Below, piece by piece: positions 8,793 to 17,504 of a stretch of DNA of 64,000 nt (its first letter is position 1; the number at the start of each line of letters is the position of its first letter). A model generated the notes under the pieces. That model saw nothing but the letters and a program-made list of their open reading frames with translations. It had not been told where the DNA came from and did no database searches. Origin of the DNA: CAIYZT01 sp031385445 (GTDB lineage: Bacteria > Pseudomonadota > Alphaproteobacteria > Rhodobacterales > Rhodobacteraceae); contig JANNBM010000056.1 in assembly GCA_031385445.1 (NCBI GenBank), forward strand, positions 248,001-312,000, given 5' to 3'. The translations under genes were made by a program, and so were the position numbers.

Positions 8793-9146
8793 GAGCGGCG
8801 TCCTTGAATTGCAAAAGGGGTTGGCTCTGTCCTATCTGCCCGCTGCAAACGGGTCAACCACTGCCAAAACCGCAAAACCGCGCAACTTTTTCAAGTGACA
8901 CGGCTGCCCGAAAGTTTGGTGCCCAGCTGCGGCATTGAATTTCAGATCACTGGCGCATCCTGTGAAACCATCTGGATCGGCGCAGCCCACAGACGGATCG
9001 CGCAAGGCGTTCAGCAAAGACGACCCGTTTCAAGTTGGATGGCGGGTGTCGGCTTTGCCCGCGCCGCCATTCAGGCCCTCAGCTCGCGCCGGATTTCAAG
9101 GGCGCGCACGATCCGAAAACGCTGGCCCGCGCGCCCAGCGGCCGGT
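8793..9146. other. Intergenic stretch without recognised gene
   Basis: The stretch of about 354 bases lies between the starts of rnd and the end of the malyl-CoA lyase gene. Only short frames without family features are present, the longest on the minus strand being about 60 codons. I see no tRNA-like cloverleaf or obvious terminator. It presumably holds the rnd promoter. Confidence 0.4.
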
Positions 9147-10124
9147 TCAGGCCTCGGCGATCTGCCGGGCCTTTTCCACCAGAACCTCGGCCTGACGGAT
9201 CGACGCATAGTCGATCAGTCGGCCATCCAAAGACACCGCGCCTTTGCCTTCCGCGGCGGCAACGGTCATCGCCTCAAGGATCCGGCGCGCTCTGGTAACC
9301 TCGGCATCGGACGGGCTCATGGTTTGATTGGCCAAAGCGATCTGGCTTGGATGGATCGCCCATTTGCCTTCGCATCCCAGCACCGCCGCGCGTTTTGCAG
9401 CATAAACATAGCCGTCCGGATCCGAAAAATCGCCAAAGGGGCCGTCAACCGGACGCAGGCCATTGGCCCGCGCCGCAACCACCATCCGGGCCAGCGCATA
9501 GTGCCACATATCGCCCCAATGCACCTCGCGGTTGCCAGCTTCCAGCGGGTCGGTCAGCACGGCGTAATCGGGGTTTACCCCCCCGATAACCGTGGTGCGC
9601 GCGCGGGTCGAGGCGGCATAATCGGCCACCCCAAAATGCAAACTCTCGTTGCGCTTTGACGCCCCGGCGATCGCAGTCACGTTTTGCATTCCCAGCGCCG
9701 TTTCGATGATATGCTCAAAGCCGATCCGCTTTTTATACCCCTTGGCGGCCTCGATTTGCGTCACCATCATATCGACCGCATAGACGTCTGCGGCGGTACC
9801 AACTTTGGGGATCATGATCAGATCCAGCCGCTCACCCGCCTGCTCCACGACATCAACAACATCGCGATACATATAGTGCGTATCCAAACCGTTGATCCGA
9901 ACTGACATGGTTTTCTTGCCCCAGTCGATTTCGTTCAGCGCCTTGATGATGTTTTTTCTGGCCTGCGCTTTGTCGTCCGGCGCGACCGCGTCTTCCAGAT
10001 CCAGAAAAATCACATCGGCATCAGATTTTGCAGCCTTTTCAAACATCTGCGGCGCACTTCCCGGCACGGCGAGCTCGCTGCGATTCAGTCTGGCGGGGGC
10101 CTGTTCGATGACGTGAAAGCTCAT
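9147..10124 (-). CDS. mcl1: Malyl-CoA / beta-methylmalyl-CoA lyase
   Basis: A 325-residue CitE/HpcH-family lyase. The metal-site stretch FLDLEDAVAPDDKAQAR, the substrate-site stretch MSVRINGLDTHYMYRDVVD and the late GKWAIHPSQIALAN are what I recall of Rhodobacter malyl-CoA lyase. It cleaves malyl-CoA to glyoxylate and acetyl-CoA, and may also act on beta-methylmalyl-CoA in the ethylmalonyl-CoA pathway. Opposite-strand neighbours mtkA and mtkB make malyl-CoA from malate, so here it likely completes the serine cycle. An AAAGGA ribosome-binding site precedes the ATG. Confidence 0.9.
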   Translation of the reverse strand: MSFHVIEQAPARLNRSELAVPGSAPQMFEKAAKSDADVIFLDLEDAVAPDDKAQARKNIIKALNEIDWGKKTMSVRINGLDTHYMYRDVVDVVEQAGERLDLIMIPKVGTAADVYAVDMMVTQIEAAKGYKKRIGFEHIIETALGMQNVTAIAGASKRNESLHFGVADYAASTRARTTVIGGVNPDYAVLTDPLEAGNREVHWGDMWHYALARMVVAARANGLRPVDGPFGDFSDPDGYVYAAKRAAVLGCEGKWAIHPSQIALANQTMSPSDAEVTRARRILEAMTVAAAEGKGAVSLDGRLIDYASIRQAEVLVEKARQIAEA

Positions 10125-10241
10125 GGTGCGGATCCTTTCAGGACGTTACGGTGCTGGGCGGCAGAAGTGCCGCGAAATAAAATTGCCTGTCAAGTGAAAA
10201 TTCTTTGCGTTTCGGTCGCGGCCGTTTTTGCGTTCGCGGCC

Positions 10242-10886
10242 TCAGGGCGTGCCGGACGCATTTCGCGTGGTGTAATAAAATGCGATGGCCTTGGTTCGAT
10301 TGCTGACCCCCAATTTTTCAAACAGGTTGCTCAAATGGAATTTGACAGTGTTGTCAGAGATCGCAAAATCGCGCGCCAGCTCTCGGTTGGTCAATCCCTT
10401 GGCCAGACCTTCAAGCAGGCTGCGTTCGCGCTTGGTCAACTGCAACATCGGGTCCGATTGCAGCTCGCGCACGTCCAGAAACGGAAACACCATTTGCCCG
10501 CCAGCCACCGCAAGGCAGGTATCCAGCAGCTTGTCGATCGGCGCGTTTTGCGCGACGAACCCGGCTGATCCCGCGACCATCGACAAACGCGGCAGATCGC
10601 CATGCGCCTCGTCGCCGTAAACCACCAGCCGGGGCGCGCCGGGCTGATCGCGCAGCACTTCGATCAACTTTTGTCCGCCAAGGATTGGCAGGGTCCAGTC
10701 GATCACCCCGACCGCGACCCCGATCCGCATCACCGCGCCCAAAAAGCCCTCGGCGGTCGAACTGGTCGTCACAAGCGAGAACCGCGGATCGCGGCCAAAA
10801 ATCTCGGCCATCGCAGTCAGAACCAGCGGATTGCCGATGGCAAGCGCGACGGTGACCGGTTTCAGACTGCCTTGCAGGTTTGACAT
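10242..10886 (-). CDS. LuxR-type regulator with a degenerate receiver domain
   Basis: A 214-residue NarL/FixJ-like protein. The C-terminal LuxR helix-turn-helix is clear (LTKRERSLLEGLAKG, SDNTVKFHLSNLFEKLGVSN). The N-terminal domain has a receiver-like Asp63 (VIDWTLPILGG), but the acidic pair normally at the end of strand 1 is replaced by GN (ALAIGNPLVL) and the conserved Lys is not evident, so phosphorylation may not occur. It is divergent from sgaA and next to mcl1, suggesting it controls the serine-cycle genes; that is inference from position. Confidence 0.82.
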   Translation of the reverse strand: MSNLQGSLKPVTVALAIGNPLVLTAMAEIFGRDPRFSLVTTSSTAEGFLGAVMRIGVAVGVIDWTLPILGGQKLIEVLRDQPGAPRLVVYGDEAHGDLPRLSMVAGSAGFVAQNAPIDKLLDTCLAVAGGQMVFPFLDVRELQSDPMLQLTKRERSLLEGLAKGLTNRELARDFAISDNTVKFHLSNLFEKLGVSNRTKAIAFYYTTRNASGTP

Positions 10887-10923
10887 GCCTTAAATTCTCT
10901 CCAGAAAACCACCCGTTCGCATA

Positions 10924-10938
10924 GGTATACCGTGGTAT
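10924..10938. promoter_or_regulatory. Possible LuxR-type operator between regulator and sgaA
   Basis: The divergent gap holds the palindrome GGTATACC at 10924-10931 followed at once by another GGTAT half-site at 10934. It lies 38 bases upstream of the LuxR-type regulator. Palindromes of this size are bound by NarL/LuxR-type proteins, so autoregulation or sgaA control is possible. It is a short motif and could be chance. Confidence 0.25.
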
Positions 10939-11101
10939 GCGCCCAAATTTCAATACTTATGGATAGGAATACTCCCACCCTTATAGATATCAAAAAGCAG
11001 GATTAAGGCAGGTTGCGCCCAAGGTAAAGTCTGCGCGTTCTTAACCAACATCTTTACCAGTCGGGCAACGGCCCCTCTCCCAGCTTCAAGCGGATCGCGC
11101 C

Positions 11102-12340
11102 ATGACGATTTTTCCATCCCTTGTCATTCCTGAAACCCTCGCAGCGGGCCCGGGTCCGGGCAATACCGATGCAAGGGTGATGGCGGCCTATGCCAATGCC
11201 GGTCTGGCGGATCACATGCAGGCCGACGTGCTGCGCGGCATGATCGAGTGCAAGCACATGTTGCGCGGCGTTTGGGGCACGGCCAATGTGCATACCTATG
11301 GCGTGGCGGGAACCGGGTGGTCGGGGCTGGATGTGATGCTGAACGCCATTTTGCCGGGCGACAGTGTTGTGGCTTTTGCCAATGGCACGTTTTCAGGGAT
11401 TGATGCGCTGACGATCCGGATGAAATGCGCGACGCGCGAAGAGTTGCGCGCCAATCCGATGGATCCGAAGGTGGCTGCGGTGACGGTGATCACCGTGCCG
11501 CATGGCCAATCTGTGACGAAGCCGGTGATTGATGCGGCACTGGCCGCGCACAAGCCGAAATGGGCGGTCATGGCGCATTGGGAAACCGGGTCGGGGCGGA
11601 TCAACGATATCCGGGCCTTTTCGGATGCCTGCGCGGCGCATGGCGTGATGGGGCTGGTGGATGCGGTGTCATCGCTGGGGATCGCGGATTTCGCGATTGA
11701 CGATTATCCCGGCGTGGTCGGCTGGGCGTCGTGCCCGCAGAAGGGGGTTTTGTGCCTGCCGCTGACCTATGCGCCGGTGAGCTTTTCAGAGCGCTATATT
11801 GCCGAGATCAAGACAAATGGCTGTCATTCCTATGTGCATCATCCAATTCTTGAGGCCCGGCATTGGGGCATTTTGGACGGCAAGGATGCCGCCGCCGGAA
11901 CCTACCACCGCACCCATTCGGGCTATGCCGTTGCCGCATTTCATGAGGCGCTGCGGATCAATCTGCTTACCGGGCGGACCAGCAAGGCGCAAAGCTATGC
12001 CTTTCATGAGCAGGCGCTGCGGCAAGCGGTGATCAGCATGGGCTGCGAGGTGACGTCAAACATGACCAGCCTTGTGGTGCTGAACCTGCCGGGCAATCTG
12101 GCCGGGCGCGAAAGGGAGTTGGTGCAGTCGTGCCGCGCGAAGGGTTTCGGCATCTGGCCGACCCTTTCAGAGCCGGTGCAGGTTCGGATCGGCATCCTGA
12201 ACCAACTTTCGGCCGCGGCGATCGTTGATATCGTCACCCGTTTTGGCGGCGAAATGAACGCCTTGGGCGCGAATGTCGATGTTGGCGCGATCGTGGCAGA
12301 GCTTGGGCGATACTACCAGACCGCGCAAGCGGCTGAATGA
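11102..12340 (+). CDS. sgaA: Serine-glyoxylate aminotransferase
   Basis: A 412-residue class V PLP aminotransferase. The cofactor lysine is Lys214 in SCPQKGVLCL. The N-terminal AGPGPGNTDARVM and the HTYGVAGTGWSG segments match serine-glyoxylate/alanine-glyoxylate aminotransferases. It converts serine and glyoxylate to hydroxypyruvate and glycine, the amino-transfer step of the serine cycle. It is followed after 24 bases by mtkA and mtkB, all on plus, forming a serine-cycle operon. The upstream ribosome-binding site is weak. Confidence 0.92.
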   Translation: MTIFPSLVIPETLAAGPGPGNTDARVMAAYANAGLADHMQADVLRGMIECKHMLRGVWGTANVHTYGVAGTGWSGLDVMLNAILPGDSVVAFANGTFSGIDALTIRMKCATREELRANPMDPKVAAVTVITVPHGQSVTKPVIDAALAAHKPKWAVMAHWETGSGRINDIRAFSDACAAHGVMGLVDAVSSLGIADFAIDDYPGVVGWASCPQKGVLCLPLTYAPVSFSERYIAEIKTNGCHSYVHHPILEARHWGILDGKDAAAGTYHRTHSGYAVAAFHEALRINLLTGRTSKAQSYAFHEQALRQAVISMGCEVTSNMTSLVVLNLPGNLAGRERELVQSCRAKGFGIWPTLSEPVQVRIGILNQLSAAAIVDIVTRFGGEMNALGANVDVGAIVAELGRYYQTAQAAE

Positions 12341-12364
12341 ACTTACAAAAAAGAAGGGTTGGCC

Positions 12365-13564
12365 GTGGACATTCATGAATATCAGGCAAAAGAGATCCTG
12401 AACAGGTTCGGCGTTGCCACGCCGATCGGGGCCCTGGCCTATAGCCCGGAACAGGCCGCCTATCGCGCCCGCGAAATCGGCGGGGATCGTTGGATCGTCA
12501 AGGCGCAGGTGCATGCGGGGGGCCGGGGCAAAGCCGGCGGCGTGAAGATCTGCAATTCGGACCACGAGATTCAGGATGCCACTAACGGCATGTTTGGTCG
12601 CAAGCTGGTGACGCATCAAACCGGACCGGAGGGCAAAGGCATCTACCGGGTCTATGTCGAACAGATGACCCCCTTTAGCCGCGAAATCTATCTTGGGCTT
12701 GTGTTGGACCGCACCACGCAGCGGGTGATGATCGTGGCGTCCTCCGAAGGCGGGATGGAGATCGAGGAAATCTCGGCCAACCGCCCTGAAAGCATCGTCC
12801 GCTCGACCGTGGAACCCGCGGTGGGTCTGCAGGACTTTCAAGCGCGCGAGATTGCGTTTCAACTGGATATTCCCAATGCACTGATCCAGCAAATGGTGCG
12901 AACGCTGCAGGGCTGCTATCGCGCCTTTCGGGAACTGGACGCGACCATGGTGGAAATCAACCCGCTGGTCATCACCAATGACAACCGCATTCTGGCGCTG
13001 GACGCCAAGATGACCTTCGATACGAATGCCCTTTTCCGCCACCCCCAGATCGCCGAATTGCGCGACAAAAGCCAGGAAGACCCGCGCGAAAGCCGGGCGG
13101 CAGATCGGGGGCTTTCCTATATCGGTCTTGATGGCAAGATCGGATGTATCGTCAACGGTGCGGGCCTTGCGATGGCGACGATGGATACCATCAAACTGGC
13201 CGGGGGCGAACCTGCGAATTTTCTGGATATCGGGGGCGGGGCAACGCCGGAACGCGTTGCGAAGGCCTTTCGTCTGGTCACCTCGGACGTGAATGTGCAG
13301 GCGATCCTTGTCAATATCTTCGCAGGCATCAACCGTTGCGATTGGGTTGCCGAAGGTGTGGTGCAGGCCCTGCAGGCCAATCCGGTGGATGTGCCGGTGG
13401 TGGTGCGTCTGGCGGGCACAAATGTTGATGAAGGGCTGAAGATCCTTGCCAAATCCGGCCTGCCGATCATCCGCGCCACCAGCCTGATGGAGGCCGCAGA
13501 GCGCGCCGTCGAGGCCTGGAAAAACGATGTCGCACAAATCTCCAAGCGGAAGGCACAGGCATGA
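12365..13564 (+). CDS. mtkA: Malate-CoA ligase (malate thiokinase) beta subunit
   Basis: About 399 residues with the ATP-grasp fold shared with succinyl-CoA synthetase beta: N-terminal MDIHEYQAKEILNRFGV, the glycine-rich VHAGGRGKAGGVK, and the EINPLVIT metal-site stretch. Paired with mtkB next to sgaA and malyl-CoA lyase, the likely substrate is malate rather than succinate, giving malyl-CoA. The GTG at 12365 follows AAGAAGG by seven bases and is preferred over the TTG at 12359. It overlaps mtkB by ATGA. Confidence 0.9.
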   Translation: MDIHEYQAKEILNRFGVATPIGALAYSPEQAAYRAREIGGDRWIVKAQVHAGGRGKAGGVKICNSDHEIQDATNGMFGRKLVTHQTGPEGKGIYRVYVEQMTPFSREIYLGLVLDRTTQRVMIVASSEGGMEIEEISANRPESIVRSTVEPAVGLQDFQAREIAFQLDIPNALIQQMVRTLQGCYRAFRELDATMVEINPLVITNDNRILALDAKMTFDTNALFRHPQIAELRDKSQEDPRESRAADRGLSYIGLDGKIGCIVNGAGLAMATMDTIKLAGGEPANFLDIGGGATPERVAKAFRLVTSDVNVQAILVNIFAGINRCDWVAEGVVQALQANPVDVPVVVRLAGTNVDEGLKILAKSGLPIIRATSLMEAAERAVEAWKNDVAQISKRKAQA

Positions 13565-14448
13565 GCATTTTTCTTGACCGCAGCAGCCGGGTGGTTGTGC
13601 AGGGTATTTCTGGCCGGATGGCGCAGTTCCATACCAAGGAAATGATTGATTATGGCACCAACGTTGTCGCAGGCGTGGTGCCCGGCAAGGCCGGAGAGCG
13701 TGTTCATGGCATTCCGGTTTTCAACACAATGAAACAAGCGGTCGAGGCGACCGGCTGTGATACCAGCCTTGCCTTTGTGCCGCCGCCCTTTGCTGCCGAC
13801 AGCATCATGGAAGCTGCCGATGCGGGCATCCGCTACTGTGTGTCGATCACTGACGGTATTCCCGCGCAGGACATGATTCAGGTCAAACGCTATATGATGC
13901 GCTATCCGCGTGAGCGGCGCATGGTGCTGACCGGCCCGAATTGCGCGGGCACCATTTCCCCCGGCAAGGCAATGCTGGGCATCATGCCGGGCCATATCTA
14001 TCTGCAGGGGCATGTCGGTATTGTCGGGCGATCCGGCACGCTGGGGTATGAGGCGGCACAACAGTTGAAAGACCGCGGCATTGGGGTTTCCACCTCGGTC
14101 GGTATTGGCGGCGATCCGATCAACGGCTCCAGTTTTCGTGACATTCTGGAACGCTTTGAAGCCGACCCTGACACGCATGTGATCGCTTTGATCGGCGAGA
14201 TCGGCGGACCACAAGAGGCTGACGCCGCCGCCTATATCCAACAGCACATGACCAAACCGGTGGTCGCCTATATCGCGGGACTTACAGCCCCCAAAGGCCG
14301 CACCATGGGCCATGCGGGGGCGATCATTTCGGCCTTTGGCGAAAGCGCAAGCGAAAAGGTCGAGATCCTGAGCGCGGCTGGCGTCACCGTGGCGGAGAAC
14401 CCGTCGATCATCGGCGAAACCATCGCCCGCGTGCTGAAGGCGGCGTGA
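13561..14448 (+). CDS. mtkB: Malate-CoA ligase (malate thiokinase) alpha subunit
   Basis: A 295-residue succinyl-CoA synthetase alpha-like protein. The CoA-binding N-terminus has QGISGRMAQFHTKEM. The phospho-accepting histidine is His251 in MGHAGAIIS, and the GRSGTLGYE loop is present. With mtkA it would form malyl-CoA from malate, CoA and ATP. A true succinyl-CoA synthetase is possible on motifs alone, but the operon with sgaA favours malate thiokinase. It ends about 60 bases before the convergent end of idi. Confidence 0.9.
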   Translation: MSIFLDRSSRVVVQGISGRMAQFHTKEMIDYGTNVVAGVVPGKAGERVHGIPVFNTMKQAVEATGCDTSLAFVPPPFAADSIMEAADAGIRYCVSITDGIPAQDMIQVKRYMMRYPRERRMVLTGPNCAGTISPGKAMLGIMPGHIYLQGHVGIVGRSGTLGYEAAQQLKDRGIGVSTSVGIGGDPINGSSFRDILERFEADPDTHVIALIGEIGGPQEADAAAYIQQHMTKPVVAYIAGLTAPKGRTMGHAGAIISAFGESASEKVEILSAAGVTVAENPSIIGETIARVLKAA

Positions 14449-14507
14449 AGGCGGGTGTTATCAGCGGGTTTGGCCGCGCGGCACAGCGGCGAATTTCATT
14501 CGCCTGA

Positions 14508-15026
14508 TCAGGCGGGTTCGACGGCGGCCAAACCCGCGTCCATATAGATGCGCAACCATGGTGTGAAGATTGCGCTGTCGGCGGCGATCTCGGCGATCAG
14601 CGCCTGCCGGCTGATCCATCTGACCTGCATAACTTCGGCGGGATTCAGATCAATTGGAAGGTTGTGGGCCGCGTTTGCGGTAAACACGTCCACAACCTCG
14701 TGCTCCGTCAGCCCGTTGCCGACATCGGCGCGATATTCGATCTGACCGGCTGGCAGCAGCGCCAACCCAGTGATGCCCAATTCTTCGCGCAGGCGCCGGT
14801 GGGCGCAGGCAGCGGGATCTTCGTTCCATCGGGGATGGGTGCAGCAGGTGTTGGCCCACAAACCGGGCGTGTGGTATTTGGACAAGGCACGACGCTGCAA
14901 AAGAATGTTGGCGCCGTCCATCACAAACACCGACACCGCCAGATGACGCAGGCCACGCTTGTGCACGTCCAGTTTTTCAACGGGAACAAGCGCGTCGTCC
15001 ACCCAGGCGGGGATCATCGTGGTCAT
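14508..15026 (-). CDS. idi: Isopentenyl-diphosphate delta-isomerase
   Basis: A 172-residue Nudix-fold type I isomerase with the catalytic Cys region LWANTCCTHPRWNE and the Nudix-like HRRLREELGI. It interconverts isopentenyl and dimethylallyl diphosphate, supplying the C20 precursor for the bacteriochlorophyll tail and carotenoids. It is the last gene of the ppaA-ppsR-bchG-pucC-like-bchP-idi arm, starting inside the bchP stop (ATGA), as in other Rhodobacteraceae photosynthesis clusters. Confidence 0.95.
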   Translation of the reverse strand: MTTMIPAWVDDALVPVEKLDVHKRGLRHLAVSVFVMDGANILLQRRALSKYHTPGLWANTCCTHPRWNEDPAACAHRRLREELGITGLALLPAGQIEYRADVGNGLTEHEVVDVFTANAAHNLPIDLNPAEVMQVRWISRQALIAEIAADSAIFTPWLRIYMDAGLAAVEPA

Positions 15027-16204
15027 ACATAATCCGGTCGCACAAAGCCCATCAGATGGGCCACATTCTTGACGCCGATCTTCAGATGCGCAAGCGGGCG
15101 GGCCGAGACAAGCTTCTTGTTCATATAGGCCTCGAATGTCAGCTTTTGCACATCTTCATCATGGCAAAGACTGACAAAACGTTCGCGGCGTTCGTCCGAT
15201 TTGTAATAGGCGTCCTGCATGCTGCGCAGCACCTTGAAGACGGTGCCGTGCTCTTTCATGAAAAGCTTGCGCGCCAGCCGCAGTTTGCTGGCCCGGCCGG
15301 ATGCAAGCGTCGCCTGCGCGGCGGTGGCCGCGACCCGGCCCCCCACCATGGCATAATAAATCCCCTCGCCCGACGAGGGCGCAACCACGCCCGCCGCATC
15401 GCCCGCAAGCACCACGTCGCGGCCATTGTCCCAGCGGTCCATCGGGCGCAAAGGGATCGGCGCGCCTTCGCGGCGGATCGTCTCGCAGCCCGCCAGCCCG
15501 GCAGCAGCGCGCAGATCGGAGGTGGCCTTTTTCAGATCAATCCCGTCGATCCCCGTGCCCATGCCGACACTGACCTGATCCCCATGCGGAAACACCCAGC
15601 CATAAAAGTCGGGGCTGATATTGCCGTCATAGATCACATCACAGCGTCCGGGATCATAAAGCGCGTTCTTGGCCGGGGCCTTGATGATCTCATGATAGGC
15701 GATGACATAAGGCGTCTTGTCGCCGCCCGGAACCTCGGTCTTGGCAACCACCGAGCGCGCGCCATCTGCGCCGATCACCAGCTTTGTCGCCAGCCGCATC
15801 TCTTCGCCGCTTGCCTTGTCACGATAGATCACATGGGTGCCTTCGCCGTCACGCTCCAGCCGCAGATAGGTGCCGGTCAGCCGGGTCGCCCCGTTTGACA
15901 CCGCGCGCTGACGCAGAAATTCGTCGAAATGTTCGCGGTCGACCATGCCGACAAAGCCGTTCTCGATGGGGATATCAACCGAGCGCCGCGTGGGCGAGAT
16001 CATCCGTGCGGTCTGAATCTGTGCCACGATCTGATCTTCGGGAATACTGAAATCGGCGATCAAGCGCGGAGGGATGGCCCCGCCGCAGGGCTTGATCCGC
16101 CCGGCCCTGTCCAGGAAGGCCACATCACAGCCCGACCGCGCCAGATCATTGGCCGCTGTGGCGCCGCAGGGCCCACCGCCGATTACAACGACGTCATAGC
16201 TCAT
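15023..16204 (-). CDS. bchP: Geranylgeranyl reductase (bacteriochlorophyll tail)
   Basis: About 393 residues of a flavin-dependent reductase. The N-terminal dinucleotide fold VVVIGGGPCGATAAND and the mid-protein LVIGADGARSVVAK and VLAGDAAGVVAPSSGEG are the hallmarks of geranylgeranyl reductases. It reduces the geranylgeranyl group stepwise to phytyl on bacteriochlorophyll. The ATG at 16204 with AGGAG is chosen over the TTG at 16219, which would sit inside the previous gene. Confidence 0.95.
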   Translation of the reverse strand: MSYDVVVIGGGPCGATAANDLARSGCDVAFLDRAGRIKPCGGAIPPRLIADFSIPEDQIVAQIQTARMISPTRRSVDIPIENGFVGMVDREHFDEFLRQRAVSNGATRLTGTYLRLERDGEGTHVIYRDKASGEEMRLATKLVIGADGARSVVAKTEVPGGDKTPYVIAYHEIIKAPAKNALYDPGRCDVIYDGNISPDFYGWVFPHGDQVSVGMGTGIDGIDLKKATSDLRAAAGLAGCETIRREGAPIPLRPMDRWDNGRDVVLAGDAAGVVAPSSGEGIYYAMVGGRVAATAAQATLASGRASKLRLARKLFMKEHGTVFKVLRSMQDAYYKSDERRERFVSLCHDEDVQKLTFEAYMNKKLVSARPLAHLKIGVKNVAHLMGFVRPDYV

Positions 16205-16205
16205 G

Positions 16206-17504
16206 TCATTCTCCTGCAATCAGCTGGGCTGAAAAGGTTTGGGGGCCGCCGTCGATGATATGGGCGGCCAGCCAGGCGGCGGCGGCAAAGATCGCGGCCT
16301 CAAGAGTGAAGACAAGGCCAAAGGCCGAGGCGGTATCGGTCAGATGGCGGGCCAGATCGACCGCAGCCGCGCCAAAAAGGCCGCCAACCCCAGCCGCGAT
16401 GGCCTGCGACGCGCCCCAAAGGCCCATGCGCGTGCCTTCGCGCTCTTGGCGACCTTCGCCAGCAAGCGCCATCATCGAGCCGATGGCCGCCACGGCAAAC
16501 ATGCCGTTGAAAAAGCCCAAGGCCATGGTGGCGGGGGTGATGGCCGCCCCGCCGCCCGCCAGTTGCCCCGCCGCCGCGAGCGCCAAAAGCGCAATGCTGG
16601 AACCGATGCAGCCCGCCATGACCCAAGACCGCAACGAGCCGATGCGCAGGCCCGTGGCGGCGATGCCGACCGTCAGCATACCGACAAAGACCCCGCCGTT
16701 CTGCACGCCCGAAAGCTCGGTCGATTGGCCCGGGGTAAAGCCAAAGGCCAGCCCGGCATAGGGCTCCAAAATCAACTCTTGCATGAAATAGGCGACCATG
16801 GACAGGAAGATAAAGATGGTGAAGTTGCGCGCGCGCGGTTCGGACCAGATTTCGGCCATACCCGAGCGAAAGGATTGCGGTGCGGTGCGCGGTCCGGCCG
16901 GAACGGCATGGCGCCGCTCGATCCCCCAGATGGCGAGCACCGTCAGCATGATCGCGCTGGCCCCCACGCCCGCCACAAGCTGCAAAAGAAGCTGCGGCGA
17001 ATAGGGGTTCAGCAGTTTGCCCACGACGGTGGCCGTGACCGCGATGCCAAAGATCATCATCAGCCAGGTGATCGTGGCCGCCGCTGCCCGCCTGCGCGGG
17101 TGGGTGGCCGTCGCCAGAAGCGCCAACAGCGAGGTTCCCGACGCCCCGACTCCCATTCCGATCAACCCATAGGCCAGAACCGAAACTGCCATCCCGGCCC
17201 AGAACGCCCCTGCCATCAAAACAAAGCCGTAAGCCGCCAGAAACCCGCCAAGACCCAGCGCCACCATGCCCAAAAGGATGAATCTGGTGCGATTGCCGCC
17301 CCGGTCAGATTGAAACCCCCAGGTGGGCCGCGTGATCTGGACACCGTAATGCAGCCCGACCAGCAGCCCCGGCAGCACCGCAGGCAAAGCCAGCTCGACG
17401 ACCATCAGACGGTTCAGCGTCGAGGTGGTCAGCACCACAATCGCGCCGAGGCACAGCTGCACCAGCCCCATGCGGAAAATCGAAACCCATGACAGATATC
17501 TCAT
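16206..17504 (-). CDS. PucC-like BCD-family transporter (bacteriochlorophyll synthase 44.5 kDa)
   Basis: A 432-residue membrane protein with about twelve hydrophobic segments, of the BCD (bacteriochlorophyll delivery) branch of the major facilitator superfamily. It begins near LCLGAIVVLTTSTLNRLMVVEL, of which the TLNRLMVVEL stretch is shared with LhaA elsewhere in the window. It is located between bchG and bchP, where such a gene is always found in this group, and is thought to deliver pigments to the assembling light-harvesting complexes. Its ATG overlaps the bchG stop; its stop is one base from bchP. Confidence 0.87.
   Translation of the reverse strand: MRYLSWVSIFRMGLVQLCLGAIVVLTTSTLNRLMVVELALPAVLPGLLVGLHYGVQITRPTWGFQSDRGGNRTRFILLGMVALGLGGFLAAYGFVLMAGAFWAGMAVSVLAYGLIGMGVGASGTSLLALLATATHPRRRAAAATITWLMMIFGIAVTATVVGKLLNPYSPQLLLQLVAGVGASAIMLTVLAIWGIERRHAVPAGPRTAPQSFRSGMAEIWSEPRARNFTIFIFLSMVAYFMQELILEPYAGLAFGFTPGQSTELSGVQNGGVFVGMLTVGIAATGLRIGSLRSWVMAGCIGSSIALLALAAAGQLAGGGAAITPATMALGFFNGMFAVAAIGSMMALAGEGRQEREGTRMGLWGASQAIAAGVGGLFGAAAVDLARHLTDTASAFGLVFTLEAAIFAAAAWLAAHIIDGGPQTFSAQLIAGE

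Noticed and set aside
8832..9017. Short minus-strand frame upstream of rnd
   Set aside because: Sixty-one codons, no ribosome-binding site or family-like sequence; not enough to call a gene.
12167..13537. Minus-strand frame of 456 codons over mtkA
   Set aside because: A shadow of the well-supported mtkA; rich in His/Gly/Asp with no domain, typical of GC-rich antisense frames.
13117..14313. Minus-strand frame of 398 codons over mtkB
   Set aside because: Antisense of mtkB; no recognised motifs.
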